A DNA stretch of 64,000 nt from Rhizobium indicum. GTDB taxonomy: Bacteria; Pseudomonadota; Alphaproteobacteria; Rhizobiales; Rhizobiaceae. Where the stretch lies: NCBI RefSeq assembly GCF_005862305.2, contig NZ_CP054021.1:930001-994000 (forward strand). The letters run 5' to 3'. Position numbers and translations under genes: made by a program. The notes under the pieces are model-generated. The model was not told the origin of the DNA. It was given only the letters and a program-made list of their open reading frames with translations, and searched no databases. This document shows, in pieces, positions 1-8,155 of the stretch. Numbering within the stretch: position 1 is the stretch's first letter; every line of letters begins with the position of its first letter.

Positions 1-1
1 G

Positions 2-97
2 ATCTCGATCACCGTCTTCAAGGAAAAAGCCAGCATCTGGCGCTACGTCGCCGGCGTCGTCATCGCGATCGGCGGGCTGCTTCTGAAACTGGCGTGA
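2..97 (+). CDS. C-terminal end of a membrane protein (partial)
   Basis: An open frame enters from the left edge and stops with TGA at 95-97. The 31 visible residues are a short charged stretch (VFKEKAS) followed by a hydrophobic helix rich in V, I, G and L ending in LLLKLA. This is compatible with the last transmembrane helix of a small transporter, for example of the drug/metabolite transporter superfamily, but too little is present to name a family. It converges on the crotonase-family gene, with adjacent stop codons. Confidence 0.5.
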   Translation: MSITVFKEKASIWRYVAGVVIAIGGLLLKLA

Positions 98-931
98 TCA
101 CTCACCTGTCCATTCGGCCTTGCGCTTGCCGAGGAAGGCGCCGATCCCTTCCTGCGCATCCTCAGTCAGCATGTTCTCGACCATCACCCTGGCGGCATAA
201 TCATATGCCGCCTCCACCGGCAGTTCGAGCTGCCGGTTGAAGGCTTCCTTGCCGATCTTCAGTGTCAGTGGCGACTTGCTGGCGATCACAGCCGCATATT
301 TGGAAACCACCTGCGCCAGATACTGCTTTGGCACGATACGGTTGACGAGGCCGAAGTCCTTGGCGGTCGAGGCGTCGATCGTCTCGCCGGTCAGCAGCAT
401 CTCCATCGCCTGCTTGCGGTGCGCGGCACGGGAAACGGCCACCATCGGCGTCGAACAGAACAGGCCGATGTTGACGCCCGGCGTACAGAATGTCGAATTG
501 TCCGTGCAGATCGCCAGATCGCAGGAGGCAACGAGCTGGCAGCCCGCAGCCGTTGCAAGCCCGTCGATCTCGGCGATGACAGGCTTCGGCAGATGCGCGA
601 TCTTCAGCATCAGATCGGCGCAGAGCCGGAAGGACCTTTCGAAGAAACCGCCCCCCTGATCTTCATCGGCGCGATGGGCGGTGAGTTCCTTGAGATCATG
701 CCCGGCGGAAAAGACATTGCCGGTCGAGGCGATGACGACGACGCGCACATCCGGCTCCGCCCCGGCCGTCTCGAGTTCTTGCATCAGCGCTTCGAGAAGC
801 GCGATCGAAAGCACATTGGCCGGTGGGTTGTTGAGCACGAGCCGCAGCACGCCGTCGCGCAGCGAGCGGGTCAGCATGCCGCCCTCTTCCGCTCCGGCGG
901 CGTCCTTCCGGAAGGATACGATTTCGGCCAT
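98..931 (-). CDS. Enoyl-CoA hydratase/isomerase (crotonase) family protein
   Basis: 277-residue crotonase-fold enzyme acting on a CoA thioester, most likely hydrating a 2-enoyl-CoA in fatty-acid or branched-chain breakdown; the substrate cannot be read from sequence. The first oxyanion-hole segment is visible as FSAGHDLKEL and the second as the DGLATAAGCQL stretch, followed by the conserved SCDLAI motif. I chose the ATG at 931 because a GGAG lies just upstream and the homologous region begins soon after; a longer frame reaching to 1006 adds residues without family similarity. The form resembles ECHDC3-like enoyl-CoA hydratases. It lies downstream of, and in the same orientation as, the DUF1127 gene. 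Confidence 0.88.
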   Translation of the reverse strand: MAEIVSFRKDAAGAEEGGMLTRSLRDGVLRLVLNNPPANVLSIALLEALMQELETAGAEPDVRVVVIASTGNVFSAGHDLKELTAHRADEDQGGGFFERSFRLCADLMLKIAHLPKPVIAEIDGLATAAGCQLVASCDLAICTDNSTFCTPGVNIGLFCSTPMVAVSRAAHRKQAMEMLLTGETIDASTAKDFGLVNRIVPKQYLAQVVSKYAAVIASKSPLTLKIGKEAFNRQLELPVEAAYDYAARVMVENMLTEDAQEGIGAFLGKRKAEWTGE

Positions 932-1027
932 GATGCTGCTCCCTGCGCTCGATTCCAGGCAGACGTTTTGCCACAAGGCGCCGGAAATTTCGAGCAGGAT
1001 CCACACTCCCCGCAGAGACCGTTGCCG

Positions 1028-1258
1028 TCAGGACCAGAACCACGACTTCGATGTTTCTGCGCTCGCCTGCGCACGGGTCAGACCGACATCGCAAAGCTCG
1101 TCGTCGGTGAGTTCCAAAAGCGTGCGGCGGCTGCGGCGCTTTTCGAGGTGATGTTCGATCGTCATCAGCAGCCGCAGGCTCCAGCGCGCCATGCCGCGAA
1201 GTCTCGACCGAACGATATCGCGAGGTGTGTCAAGGATCCCGCTTAATTCCAGGGCCAT
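1028..1258 (-). CDS. DUF1127 small protein
   Basis: 76-residue protein with the DUF1127 signature LLELTDDELCDVGLTRAQA near its C terminus, preceded by a basic helix (RWSLRLLMTIEHHLEKRRSRR). DUF1127 proteins are short arginine-rich proteins common in Rhizobiales; some are linked to phosphate or stress responses and RNA turnover, but no role can be assigned here. The start is supported by a purine-rich GGAAGAAGAG just upstream. It is divergent from the LysR gene, and the shared intergenic region holds an imperfect palindrome. Confidence 0.85.
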   Translation of the reverse strand: MALELSGILDTPRDIVRSRLRGMARWSLRLLMTIEHHLEKRRSRRTLLELTDDELCDVGLTRAQASAETSKSWFWS

Positions 1259-1314
1259 CTCTTCTTCCTTTCTTCAACGGATGAAAGATGCGCTGGAAGA
1301 TGCCGCGAAAGAAG

Positions 1315-1340
1315 CTTATGGATATTATGATATGCATAAG
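1315..1340. promoter_or_regulatory. Candidate operator palindrome between DUF1127 and lysR
   Basis: CTTATG at 1315-1320 and CATAAG at 1335-1340 are perfect inverted copies, and the inner ATAT/ATAT also pair, giving an imperfect 26-bp dyad in an AT-rich patch. It lies in the divergent interval and overlaps the AAGGA ribosome binding site of the LysR gene, a plausible place for autoregulation. That LysR binds it is inference. Confidence 0.4.
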
Positions 1341-1352
1341 GATCTCTTTTGT

Positions 1353-2231
1353 ATGCCTCTCCACCTCGATCAGCTTGCCGCCTTTGTCAACGTCGCCGAG
1401 CTCGGAAGCTTCACGGCTGCGGCCGACAAGGAAGGCCTGACGCAGCCGGCCGTCAGCCTGCAGGTGAAGGGGCTCGAGCAGCGGCTCGGCGTCCGGCTGA
1501 TCGAGCGTGTCGGGCGGCGGGCGCAGCCGACCGCGGCAGGCCTCGACCTGCTCGTGCATGCAAGGCGACTGCTTCAGGAATCGGCCGCCGCGGAAGAAGC
1601 GATGATGCCGTATAGAGATGGCGCCAGCGGCCGTGTGCGCATCGGCAGCGGCGGCACGGCGTCGATCCATCTGCTTCCTCCCGCCATCGCCGTCGCCAGA
1701 AAATCCATGCCCGGCCTCGAAATCACCGTGCGCATCGGCGATGCCGATGACATTCTGCGCGATCTGGAGGCCAACAGCCTCGATATCGCCGTCGTCGCCC
1801 TGCCGGCATCGGGACGGAACTTCGAGATCGAGCCGTTCTACGAGGAGGAATTGCTGGCCGTCGCGCCTGCGGGCAGCCTGATGCCCGAAGGCGGGCCGGA
1901 CGCCGCCTTCATGCGCGACAGGACGCTGCTGCTTTATGAGGGCGGCAATACCAGGCGGGCGATCGACGCGTGGCTGGCTGCACCGGATACCAGGATCCGA
2001 CCTGCGATGGAGTTCGGCAGCATCGAGGCGATCAAGGAGCTGGTGGCCGTGGGGCTCGGCTGGTCGATCCTGCCGGGGCTGGCGCTGAAGCGCGACCGCG
2101 CCGGCCTGGTGACGACTTCATCGCTAAACCCGCGGCTCACGCGCCGCCTCGGCATGGTTCTGCGCCGGGACAAACATCTGACACGCGGCCTTCGCGAAAT
2201 GATGAAATGCCTGCGCGCGTTCAAAGGTTGA
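1353..2231 (+). CDS. LysR-family transcriptional regulator
   Basis: 292-residue LysR-type regulator. The N-terminal winged helix-turn-helix is clear (residues 1-60, LDQLAAFVNVAELGSFTAAA then QPAVSLQVKGLEQRLGVRL), followed by a periplasmic-binding-fold effector domain (about 90-290) with the IGDADDILRDLEANSLDIAVV segment typical of the family. The ATG at 1353 has AAGGA about ten bases upstream and begins exactly at the domain; upstream in-frame ATGs at 1284 and 1332 lack similarity. The effector is unknown. It is divergent from DUF1127, which may be a target. Confidence 0.9.
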   Translation: MPLHLDQLAAFVNVAELGSFTAAADKEGLTQPAVSLQVKGLEQRLGVRLIERVGRRAQPTAAGLDLLVHARRLLQESAAAEEAMMPYRDGASGRVRIGSGGTASIHLLPPAIAVARKSMPGLEITVRIGDADDILRDLEANSLDIAVVALPASGRNFEIEPFYEEELLAVAPAGSLMPEGGPDAAFMRDRTLLLYEGGNTRRAIDAWLAAPDTRIRPAMEFGSIEAIKELVAVGLGWSILPGLALKRDRAGLVTTSSLNPRLTRRLGMVLRRDKHLTRGLREMMKCLRAFKG

Positions 2232-2394
2232 GAACCGCTTTGGACCAGGGGACGCGATTTCAAACCGGCAGAGATGACGTGAAAAACGTCAGACGCAACA
2301 GTTCGCGACCGCAGAAATATGAGGTATCCAAATACCACATATCTAAGTATTTGTTTTTGCTTCAAAATTTTTCCAAACCTTCGGGAAATCGATA

Positions 2395-2423
2395 TTGACC
2401 CAGTGTCACATTGCCTTTATACA
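2395..2423 (+). promoter_or_regulatory. Sigma-70-type promoter of rplM-rpsI
   Basis: TTGACC at 2395-2400 and TATACA at 2418-2423 are separated by 17 bases, close to the housekeeping consensus. Transcription from here would give a leader of roughly 115 bases before the rplM start at 2547, as expected for a strongly expressed ribosomal protein operon. Confidence 0.65.
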
Positions 2424-2435
2424 CCGCCCCAGAAC

Positions 2436-2462
2436 GCAGCCTGTCCGGGCTGCTTTCTTTTT
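2436..2462 (+). promoter_or_regulatory. Terminator-like hairpin in the rplM leader
   Basis: GCAGCC (2436-2441) and GGCTGC (2448-2453) form a six-base-pair stem with a six-base loop, followed by a T-rich run (2454-2462, interrupted by one C). The hairpin sits just after the predicted start of transcription and before rplM, so it could act as an attenuator or as a protein-binding leader structure. Many ribosomal operons are autoregulated through their leaders; this particular element is a prediction from base pairing alone. Confidence 0.4.
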
Positions 2463-2546
2463 GGCATGCCTAAAGCCTGCCAATCCAAGCAACAAGAAAC
2501 GCCCTTCAAGCCCTCGGGCCAAGGGTCCCAAAAGAGAGTATTCACT

Positions 2547-3011
2547 ATGGCAACCTTCTCCCAGAAGCCTGCAGAGGTGGAGAAGAAGTGGGTGATCATC
2601 GACGCCGAAGGGCTGGTCGTTGGCCGTCTCGCTTCCATCATCGCTATGCGCCTGCGCGGCAAGCACAAGGCAACCTTCACGCCTCACGTTGACGACGGCG
2701 ACAACGTCATCGTCATCAATGCCGAAAAGGTCGTTTTCACCGGCAAGAAGTATTCCGACAAGGTCTACTACTGGCACACCGGTTATGCCGGCGGCATCAA
2801 GGAACGCAGCGCACGCCAGATCATCGAAGGCCGCTTCCCGGAGCGCGTCCTCGAAAAGGCCGTCGAACGCATGGTTCCGCGTGGCCCGCTCGGCCGTCGC
2901 CAGATGAAGAACCTGCGCGTTTACGCCGGCTCCAACCATCCCCATGAAGCCCAGCAGCCGGTCGCCCTCGACGTTGCCGCGCTCAACAAAAAGAACGTAA
3001 GGAGCGCCTGA
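2547..3011 (+). CDS. rplM: 50S ribosomal protein L13
   Basis: 154 residues, normal for an alphaproteobacterial L13. The protein shows the family's core: [16 protein letters not shown] near the start, the [19 protein letters not shown] region, and the [20 protein letters not shown] segment. It binds 23S rRNA early in 50S assembly. The ATG at 2547 is chosen because MATFSQKP is the standard rhizobial start; the open frame extends upstream only because the leader lacks stops. It is followed after one base by rpsI, the universal L13-S9 pair. Confidence 0.98.
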   Translation: MATFSQKPAEVEKKWVIIDAEGLVVGRLASIIAMRLRGKHKATFTPHVDDGDNVIVINAEKVVFTGKKYSDKVYYWHTGYAGGIKERSARQIIEGRFPERVLEKAVERMVPRGPLGRRQMKNLRVYAGSNHPHEAQQPVALDVAALNKKNVRSA

Positions 3012-3012
3012 T

Positions 3013-3480
3013 ATGGCTGACCTCTCCTCCCTGAAGGATCTCGGCACGGTTTCCGAAGCTGCTGCTCCGGCCCACGTCCGCAAGGTCGACTCGCTCGGCC
3101 GCTCCTACGCGACCGGCAAGCGCAAGAACGCCGTCGCCCGCGTCTGGGTCAAGCCGGGCTCCGGCAAGATCACCGTCAACGGCAAGGAATTCGCGGAATA
3201 TTTCGCACGTCCGGTGCTGCAGATGATCCTACGCCAGCCGATCGTTGCGGCTGCCCGTGACGGTCAGTTTGACATCGTCGCAACCGTTGCCGGCGGCGGC
3301 CTCTCCGGCCAGGCCGGTGCCGTTCGCCATGGCGTGTCCAAGGCGCTTACCTACTTCGAACCGGGCCTGCGCGCGGTACTGAAGAAGGGCGGCTTCCTGA
3401 CCCGCGACAGCCGCGTCGTCGAACGCAAGAAGTACGGCAAGGCAAAGGCCCGCCGCTCGTTCCAGTTCTCCAAGCGTTAA
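3013..3480 (+). CDS. rpsI: 30S ribosomal protein S9
   Basis: 155 residues. After a non-conserved N-terminal extension, the S9 domain starts at about residue 30 ([21 protein letters not shown]) and ends with the basic tail RRSFQFSKR, whose terminal lysine-arginine reaches the P-site tRNA in ribosome structures. Its ribosome binding site (GGAGCG) overlaps the end of rplM, and the ATG follows the rplM stop by one base, so the two are translationally linked. A strong terminator follows. Confidence 0.98.
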   Translation: MADLSSLKDLGTVSEAAAPAHVRKVDSLGRSYATGKRKNAVARVWVKPGSGKITVNGKEFAEYFARPVLQMILRQPIVAAARDGQFDIVATVAGGGLSGQAGAVRHGVSKALTYFEPGLRAVLKKGGFLTRDSRVVERKKYGKAKARRSFQFSKR

Positions 3481-3505
3481 TCGCTTCGGACAGACGGAAT
3501 TTACG

Positions 3506-3534
3506 AAGGCCGGGGCAACCCGGCCTTTTTGTTT
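3506..3534 (+). terminator. Rho-independent terminator of rplM-rpsI
   Basis: AAGGCCGGG (3506-3514) pairs perfectly with CCCGGCCTT (3519-3527) around a four-base GCAA loop, and a T-rich tract (TTTTTGTTTT) follows. This separates the ribosomal operon from the next gene. Confidence 0.9.
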
Positions 3535-3573
3535 TGCGCTGTCTAAATCAATCGGAAGCGTGCCGGCATGCCA

Positions 3574-3602
3574 TTGTCGCATTCCAGCGCTGCTGGTAGA
3601 AA
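3574..3602 (+). promoter_or_regulatory. Possible promoter of the leader-regulated exporter gene
   Basis: TTGTCG (3574-3579) and TAGAAA (3597-3602) are spaced by 17 bases, downstream of the rpsI terminator and about 50 bases before the leader ORF at 3652. The match to consensus is moderate; it is the best placed candidate to produce the leader transcript. Confidence 0.35.
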
Positions 3603-3651
3603 CTTGGCAAAGCGCTTCGGAAATGAGCGAAGCCACAGTCAGGGTCGCATC

Positions 3652-3681
3652 ATGGGAACAACCAAGTCCGCAGACAAATAA
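3652..3681 (+). CDS. Nine-codon leader peptide of a cmlA-like translation attenuator
   Basis: An ORF of nine codons, MGTTKSADK, ending in TAA. AGGG at 3641-3644 lies seven bases before the ATG, so it should be translated. From memory, the leader of transposon-borne cmlA is MSTSKNADK, whose nascent chain inhibits peptidyl transferase and stalls the ribosome in chloramphenicol; the peptide here matches at M1, T3, K5, A7, D8 and K9. The stop codon abuts the 5' arm of a strong hairpin at 3682-3711, and a CmlA/FloR-family exporter follows. Sequence, position and neighbour all fit a drug-sensing leader. Actual stalling is inference. Confidence 0.75.
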   Translation: MGTTKSADK

Positions 3682-3778
3682 GCCGCAACAACTCTGCCCT
3701 GTTGTTGCGGCGTCTGTCCGGTCAATCCCGATACTGATGAAGAGACAGATCGCCGCCGAATGAAATCATTTGAGCGGG
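3671..3778 (+). promoter_or_regulatory. Translation attenuator region: nested and alternative stem-loops
   Basis: GCCGCAACAAC (3682-3692) and GTTGTTGCGGC (3701-3711) make a perfect 11-bp stem with an eight-base loop. CAGAC inside the leader codons (3671-3675) can extend it by pairing with GTCTG (3712-3716), while TCTGTC (3713-3718) can instead pair with GACAGA (3744-3749). A further weak stem, CCGC (3754-3757) with GCGG (3775-3778), would hide the GAGCGGG that serves as ribosome binding site for the ATG at 3788. A ribosome stalled on the leader would cover 3671-3675 and shift the balance. No T-run follows, so control would be translational. Confidence 0.6.
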
Positions 3779-3787
3779 TTCTTTCCC

Positions 3788-4974
3788 ATGTCTTATCCCA
3801 AAATCCAGCAATGGACCTATCCCCTGCCGGCAGCCTTGCTGCTGATGGCACCTTTCGACATCCTGGCCTCGCTCGCCATGGATATCTATCTGCCGATCGT
3901 GCCGGTCATGCCGGAGGTGCTCGGCACTTCGCCGGCGGTCATTCAACTGACCCTCAGCCTCTACATGCTCGTGCTCGGTGTCGGCCAGATCGTCTTCGGC
4001 CCAATTTCCGATATTGTCGGACGACGGCCTGTCCTGCTTGGAGGTGCTGCACTCTTTGCCGCTTCATCCTTCCTGCTTGCCGGCTCCTCGTCGGCGCCGA
4101 TCTTCGTGGTCTTGAGATTGCTGCAGGCAGTCGGCGCGTCGGCGACCCTCGTCGCAACTTTCGCAACCGTGCGTGACGTCTACGCCGGGCGTCCCGAAAG
4201 CAGCACGATCTATAGCCTTCTCGGCTCCCTTCTCTCCTTCGTGCCCGCACTCGGCCCGATCATCGGAGCTTGATCACGGATCGCTTCGGCTGGCGCGCCA
4301 TCTTCCTCGTCATCGGCCTCCTTGCGGTTGCCGCGCTTTTCAACGCCGGCATGCGATGGCACGAAACCCGCCCTGCCGTTACCGCGAAGATCGCTCTCCG
4401 CCCGATCCTGACAAGCCTTCCCTTCTGGGTTTATACGGGCGGCTTCAGCACGGCGATGGGCGCCTTCTTCGTCTTCTTCTCGACGGCACCCCGTATCCTG
4501 ATCGACAAAGCCGGTTTTTCCGGCATCGCCTTCAGCTTCATCTTTGCCACGGTGGCGCTGGTGATGATCGTTACGGCGCGTTTTGCCAAACGTTTCGTCA
4601 TGCGCTGGGGCATTGCAGGCAGCCTTGCCAGAGGCATGGCAATGCTGCTTCTCGGCGCCGTGCTGCTTGCCTTTGGACAGCTGTTTCTGCAGCCTTCCCT
4701 CGTCAGCTTCGTCGTGTCGATGTGGATCATCGCGATCGGTATCGTCGTTGCGACAGCGGTCACCGCCAACGGCGCGCTCGACGGCTTTGGCGACACGGCC
4801 GGGACGGCGGTCGCGCTCTATTTCTGCGTCCAGAGCATCATCGTCGGCTTTGCCGGAACCTTCTTCGTGATTCTACTCGGCGGCGACAGTGCCTGGCCGC
4901 TCGTGGGCTATGTCTCAGCGACCGCGCTGACGACCCTGGCTGGGTTGTGGTGCCTGCGGGAGCCGGCCCGATAG
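3788..4974 (+). pseudogene. CmlA/FloR-type phenicol exporter (MFS, Bcr/CflA group), single frameshift
   Basis: Two abutting frames make one 12-helix major facilitator. The first (3788-4273) carries MDIYLPIVPVMPEVLG, the motif-A-like FGPISDIVGRRPVLLGG and RLLQAVGASATLVATFATVRD; the second (from 4270) continues with ITDRFGWRAIF and the later helices (MGAFFVFFSTAPRI, IFATVALVMIVTARF). These resemble CmlA/FloR chloramphenicol-florfenicol exporters along their length as I recall them. The break is at 4269-4273, where GCTTGATCACG reads as if one G was lost from a Trp codon (GCT TGG ATC). Restoring one base gives about 395 residues, normal for the family. Only one lesion is seen, so a recent mutation or sequencing error are both possible. 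Confidence 0.8.
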
Positions 4975-4987
4975 GCAGCGGACAAAT

Positions 4988-5018
4988 GACGGTCGCTCGA
5001 CGATAACGAGCGGCCGTC
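4988..5018 (+). terminator. Stem-loop after the exporter gene
   Basis: GACGG-t-CGCTCG (4988-4999) can pair with CGAGCG-g-CCGTC (5007-5018), an 11-bp stem with one internal T/G apposition and a seven-base loop, 13 bases after the exporter stop codon. There is no U-run, so it may stabilise the mRNA 3' end rather than terminate by itself. Confidence 0.4.
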
Positions 5019-5197
5019 GTCCGAACGATTGCTTGAAATCCGTCCGCACCTCGCCTACCCCTTTCTGCGCGCGGGGGATCGGCCAATTCCTTCGCGAGAG
5101 ACCCGCCGCCCGACGCCCTGGCGTCGAACGGCGATCCTGCAATGCAGTGTCCGTATCGAACGCGACTATGATTTTGCGACCGAAAAAGGAGCCTGAT

Positions 5198-6160
5198 TTG
5201 GCGAACAGATCGATTGACCACGCCTTTACGGCGACCAGCCTCACCTCCGCTGCCAGCGATCCGACCTTTGCCGGCGCGCTGTCTTTCATGCGCCGCCGCT
5301 TCACCAAGGAGCTCGCCGGCGTCGACGTCGCCGTCTGGGGCATTCCCTTCGATGCTGCGACATCGAACAGGCCGGGCACACGCTTCGGGCCGCAGGCGAT
5401 CCGGCGCGCCTCGGCGATCTTCGACAATGATGCGCAATATCCCTTCAACCGCGATCTCTTCGCCGACATGGCGGTGATCGACTACGGCGATTGCCTGCTC
5501 GACTATGGCAATCATCAGGACACGCCAGCCGCTATCGAACGCCAGGCGAATGTCATCCTCGACAGCGGCGCCTTCCTGTTGACGCTCGGCGGCGATCATT
5601 ACGTCACCTGGCCGCTGCTGAAAGCGCATGTGGCAAAACATGGCCCCCTCGCGCTCGTGCAGTTCGACGCGCACCAGGATACCTGGTTCGACGAGGAACG
5701 CCGCATCGACCACGGTTCTTTCGTGGCGCGGGCCGCTCGCGAAGGCATCATCGATCCCGACCGCTCCATTCAGATCGGCATCCGCACCCATGCGCCTGAG
5801 GATTGCGGCGTCAATATTCTCTACGGTCATCAGGTCGAGGAGATGAGCGCCAGCGATATCGCCTCGGCGATCATCTCCCATACGCGCGGGGCGCCGGCCT
5901 ATCTCACCTTCGATATCGATTGCCTCGATCCAGCCTTTGCGCCGGGCACCGGCACGCCGGTTTCAGGCGGACCATCGAGCGCCAAGATCCTCTCGGTGCT
6001 GCAGCGCCTGCACCAGCTCGATATCCGCGGCGCCGACGTCGTCGAGGTATCGCCGCCCTATGATCATGCCGATATCACCGCCATTGCGGGGGCAACGGTG
6101 GCGATGTATATGCTGGGGCTTCATGCCGAGCGCCGCGCCATCGCGGTGTCACAAGGCTGA
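5198..6160 (+). CDS. speB: Agmatinase / ureohydrolase (arginase family)
   Basis: 320-residue ureohydrolase. The binuclear manganese ligands are visible: GGDHY (residue about 130), DAHQD (about 157) and DIDCLDPAFAPGTGTP (about 238). The product is likely agmatinase, giving putrescine and urea, although DAHQD replaces the more common DAHTD and related enzymes act on other guanidino compounds, so the substrate is not certain. The start is taken as TTG at 5198 because AAAAAGGAG ends six bases before it; the ATG-initiated extension to 5033 shows no similarity. It is followed by argC in the same direction, but a common operon is not proven. Confidence 0.85.
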   Translation: MANRSIDHAFTATSLTSAASDPTFAGALSFMRRRFTKELAGVDVAVWGIPFDAATSNRPGTRFGPQAIRRASAIFDNDAQYPFNRDLFADMAVIDYGDCLLDYGNHQDTPAAIERQANVILDSGAFLLTLGGDHYVTWPLLKAHVAKHGPLALVQFDAHQDTWFDEERRIDHGSFVARAAREGIIDPDRSIQIGIRTHAPEDCGVNILYGHQVEEMSASDIASAIISHTRGAPAYLTFDIDCLDPAFAPGTGTPVSGGPSSAKILSVLQRLHQLDIRGADVVEVSPPYDHADITAIAGATVAMYMLGLHAERRAIAVSQG

Positions 6161-6220
6161 CCTATCATCCTCAAACTGAATCCGGAAACCTTCAGAACCC
6201 ATTGAAAGCGCAGGTTTAAC

Positions 6221-7153
6221 ATGGCACCGAAAATCTTCATCGACGGCGAACACGGCACGACGGGTCTGCAGATCCGCACGCGCATGGCAGGCCGCCGCGA
6301 TGTCGAACTTCTGTCCATACCCGAAGCCGAGCGGCGCAACGCCGCCATGCGCGAGGACATGCTGAACGGCGCCGACATCGCCATTCTCTGCCTGCCCGAC
6401 GATGCGTCGAAGGAAGCGGTGCAGATGGTTTCGGCCAACAACAATGTCCGCGTCATCGACACCTCGACCGGCTTCCGCGTCAATCCCGGCTGGGCCTATG
6501 GTTTTGCCGAAATGGACAAGCAGCAGGCCGACAAGATCGCTGCCGCCCGGTTCGTCGCCAATCCCGGCTGCTATCCCACTGGAGCGATCGGCCTCATCCG
6601 GCCGCTGCGCGCCGCCGGCATTCTGCCGGACGGCTATCCGGTTACGGTCAACGCGGTCTCCGGCTATACCGGCGGCGGCAAGCAGATGATCGCGCAGATG
6701 GAGAACCCGGATCATCCGGATGCGATCACCGCGCCGCATTTCCTCTACGGCCTGCCGCTCACCCACAAACATGTGCCCGAGATGACCGTGCACGGCCTGC
6801 TCGACCGCGCGCCGATCTTCTCGCCGTCGGTCGGCAAGTTCGCGCAAGGCATGATCGTGCAGGTGCCGCTGCATCTCGACGATCTCGCCGAGGGCACGAC
6901 GTTGCAGAGCATCCATGCCGCCCTCGTCGCTCATTATGCCGGCCAGGATATCGTCAGTGTCGTACCGCTGGCCGAAAGCAAGACCCTGCCCCGTATCAAC
7001 GCCGTCGAGCTCGAAGGCAAAGACACGATGAAGCTCTTCGTCTTCGGCACCCCGGGCGCTTCGCAGGTCAATTTGGTGGCGCTGCTCGACAATCTCGGCA
7101 AGGGCGCCTCGGGCGCTGCGGTGCAGAACATGGACCTGATGCTCGCCTCGTAA
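6221..7153 (+). CDS. argC: N-acetyl-gamma-glutamyl-phosphate reductase (type 2)
   Basis: 310 residues, the shorter type found in alphaproteobacteria. It reduces N-acetylglutamyl phosphate to the semialdehyde with NADPH in arginine synthesis. The nucleotide-binding start [17 protein letters not shown] is typical of this type, and the catalytic cysteine lies in [18 protein letters not shown] at about residue 117. The ATG at 6221 follows a purine-rich stretch (GCGCAGG). In many rhizobia this gene stands apart from the other arg genes, close to rpsI and speB as here. Confidence 0.95.
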   Translation: MAPKIFIDGEHGTTGLQIRTRMAGRRDVELLSIPEAERRNAAMREDMLNGADIAILCLPDDASKEAVQMVSANNNVRVIDTSTGFRVNPGWAYGFAEMDKQQADKIAAARFVANPGCYPTGAIGLIRPLRAAGILPDGYPVTVNAVSGYTGGGKQMIAQMENPDHPDAITAPHFLYGLPLTHKHVPEMTVHGLLDRAPIFSPSVGKFAQGMIVQVPLHLDDLAEGTTLQSIHAALVAHYAGQDIVSVVPLAESKTLPRINAVELEGKDTMKLFVFGTPGASQVNLVALLDNLGKGASGAAVQNMDLMLAS

Positions 7154-7333
7154 GGCGTGAGCGGCGGCATCGACCTGATGCCGCTCAAGCTTTGTGTCGA
7201 TCTCATCATCATGATCTCGCGGCCGCCTGCCTCGGCGGCCGCAGCATCGCTTTCGGCTCGATCATCAGCGACGATTGGGCTATGAGAGCGGACCTTCCTC
7301 GCCTGCCGTTCCCGAATCAAGGAGCCTTATGTC

Positions 7334-8125
7334 ATGACGCTCGATGCGCTGGTCGATGGCGTGCACGCATGGTTTACCGCTGCCCTGCCCGACCATGGCA
7401 TCTATGCGCTGATGGCCTTTGCTTTCATCGCCGGGCTTGCCCGCGGCTTTTCGGGCTTCGGCGCCGCGCTGATCTTCGTTCCGCTCGGCGGCGCGATCGT
7501 CGGGCCGAAGCTGATCTCACCGATCCTGCTCGTCATCGACGGCATTGCCTCACTCGGGATGATCCCGCCGGCCTGGCGCGGCGCCAACCGACGAGAAGTC
7601 TTCGTCATGGCGGCCGGTGCTGCGCTCGGCATCCCAGCCGGCACGGCGATACTGGCGTTGCTCGACCCGCTGCTCTTGCGCTGGAGTATCACGATCATCG
7701 CCATCTGCCTGCTTGCGCTGCTGGTATCGGGATGGCGCTATCACGGGGAGCCATCCGCGCCGCTGACCAGCGGCATCGGCTTGATCGCCGGGCTTTTCAG
7801 CGGCGCCGCGCAGCTCGGCGGGCCGCCGGTTGTCGCCTATTGGCTCGGCGGCAAGAGCGACTTCACCCGCGTCAGGGCGAATGTCGTGCTCTATTTCTCG
7901 ATTTCGAGCGTCTTCAGCGCCATAAGCTATTACTTCGGCGGACTGTTCGTGCCTGCCGTCTTTGCGCTCACAGTCGTCATTCTGCCGAGTTATGCGGTCG
8001 GGCTCTATGGCGGCTCGAAACTGTTCGGGCTTGCCGAGGAGCGGACCTTCCGCATCGCCTGCTACGTCCTGATCGCCGCCGCCGCGATCATCGGCATGCC
8101 GCTGCTCGATGGCGTGCTGCGCTAG
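7334..8125 (+). CDS. TauE/SafE family membrane permease
   Basis: 263-residue membrane protein with about eight hydrophobic segments. The N-terminal repeat contains ARGFSGFGAALIFVPL and the second half SGAAQLGGPPVVAYWLGGK, the paired signature of the TauE/SafE (DUF81) family. Members are proposed exporters or importers of sulfite, sulfoacetate or related organic anions. The ATG at 7334 has AAGGAGCC upstream. Substrate unknown; nothing in the neighbourhood points to sulfur metabolism. Confidence 0.88.
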   Translation: MTLDALVDGVHAWFTAALPDHGIYALMAFAFIAGLARGFSGFGAALIFVPLGGAIVGPKLISPILLVIDGIASLGMIPPAWRGANRREVFVMAAGAALGIPAGTAILALLDPLLLRWSITIIAICLLALLVSGWRYHGEPSAPLTSGIGLIAGLFSGAAQLGGPPVVAYWLGGKSDFTRVRANVVLYFSISSVFSAISYYFGGLFVPAVFALTVVILPSYAVGLYGGSKLFGLAEERTFRIACYVLIAAAAIIGMPLLDGVLR

Positions 8126-8155
8126 AACCCCTCCGTGGAGCGAAGGCCGCTCGCG

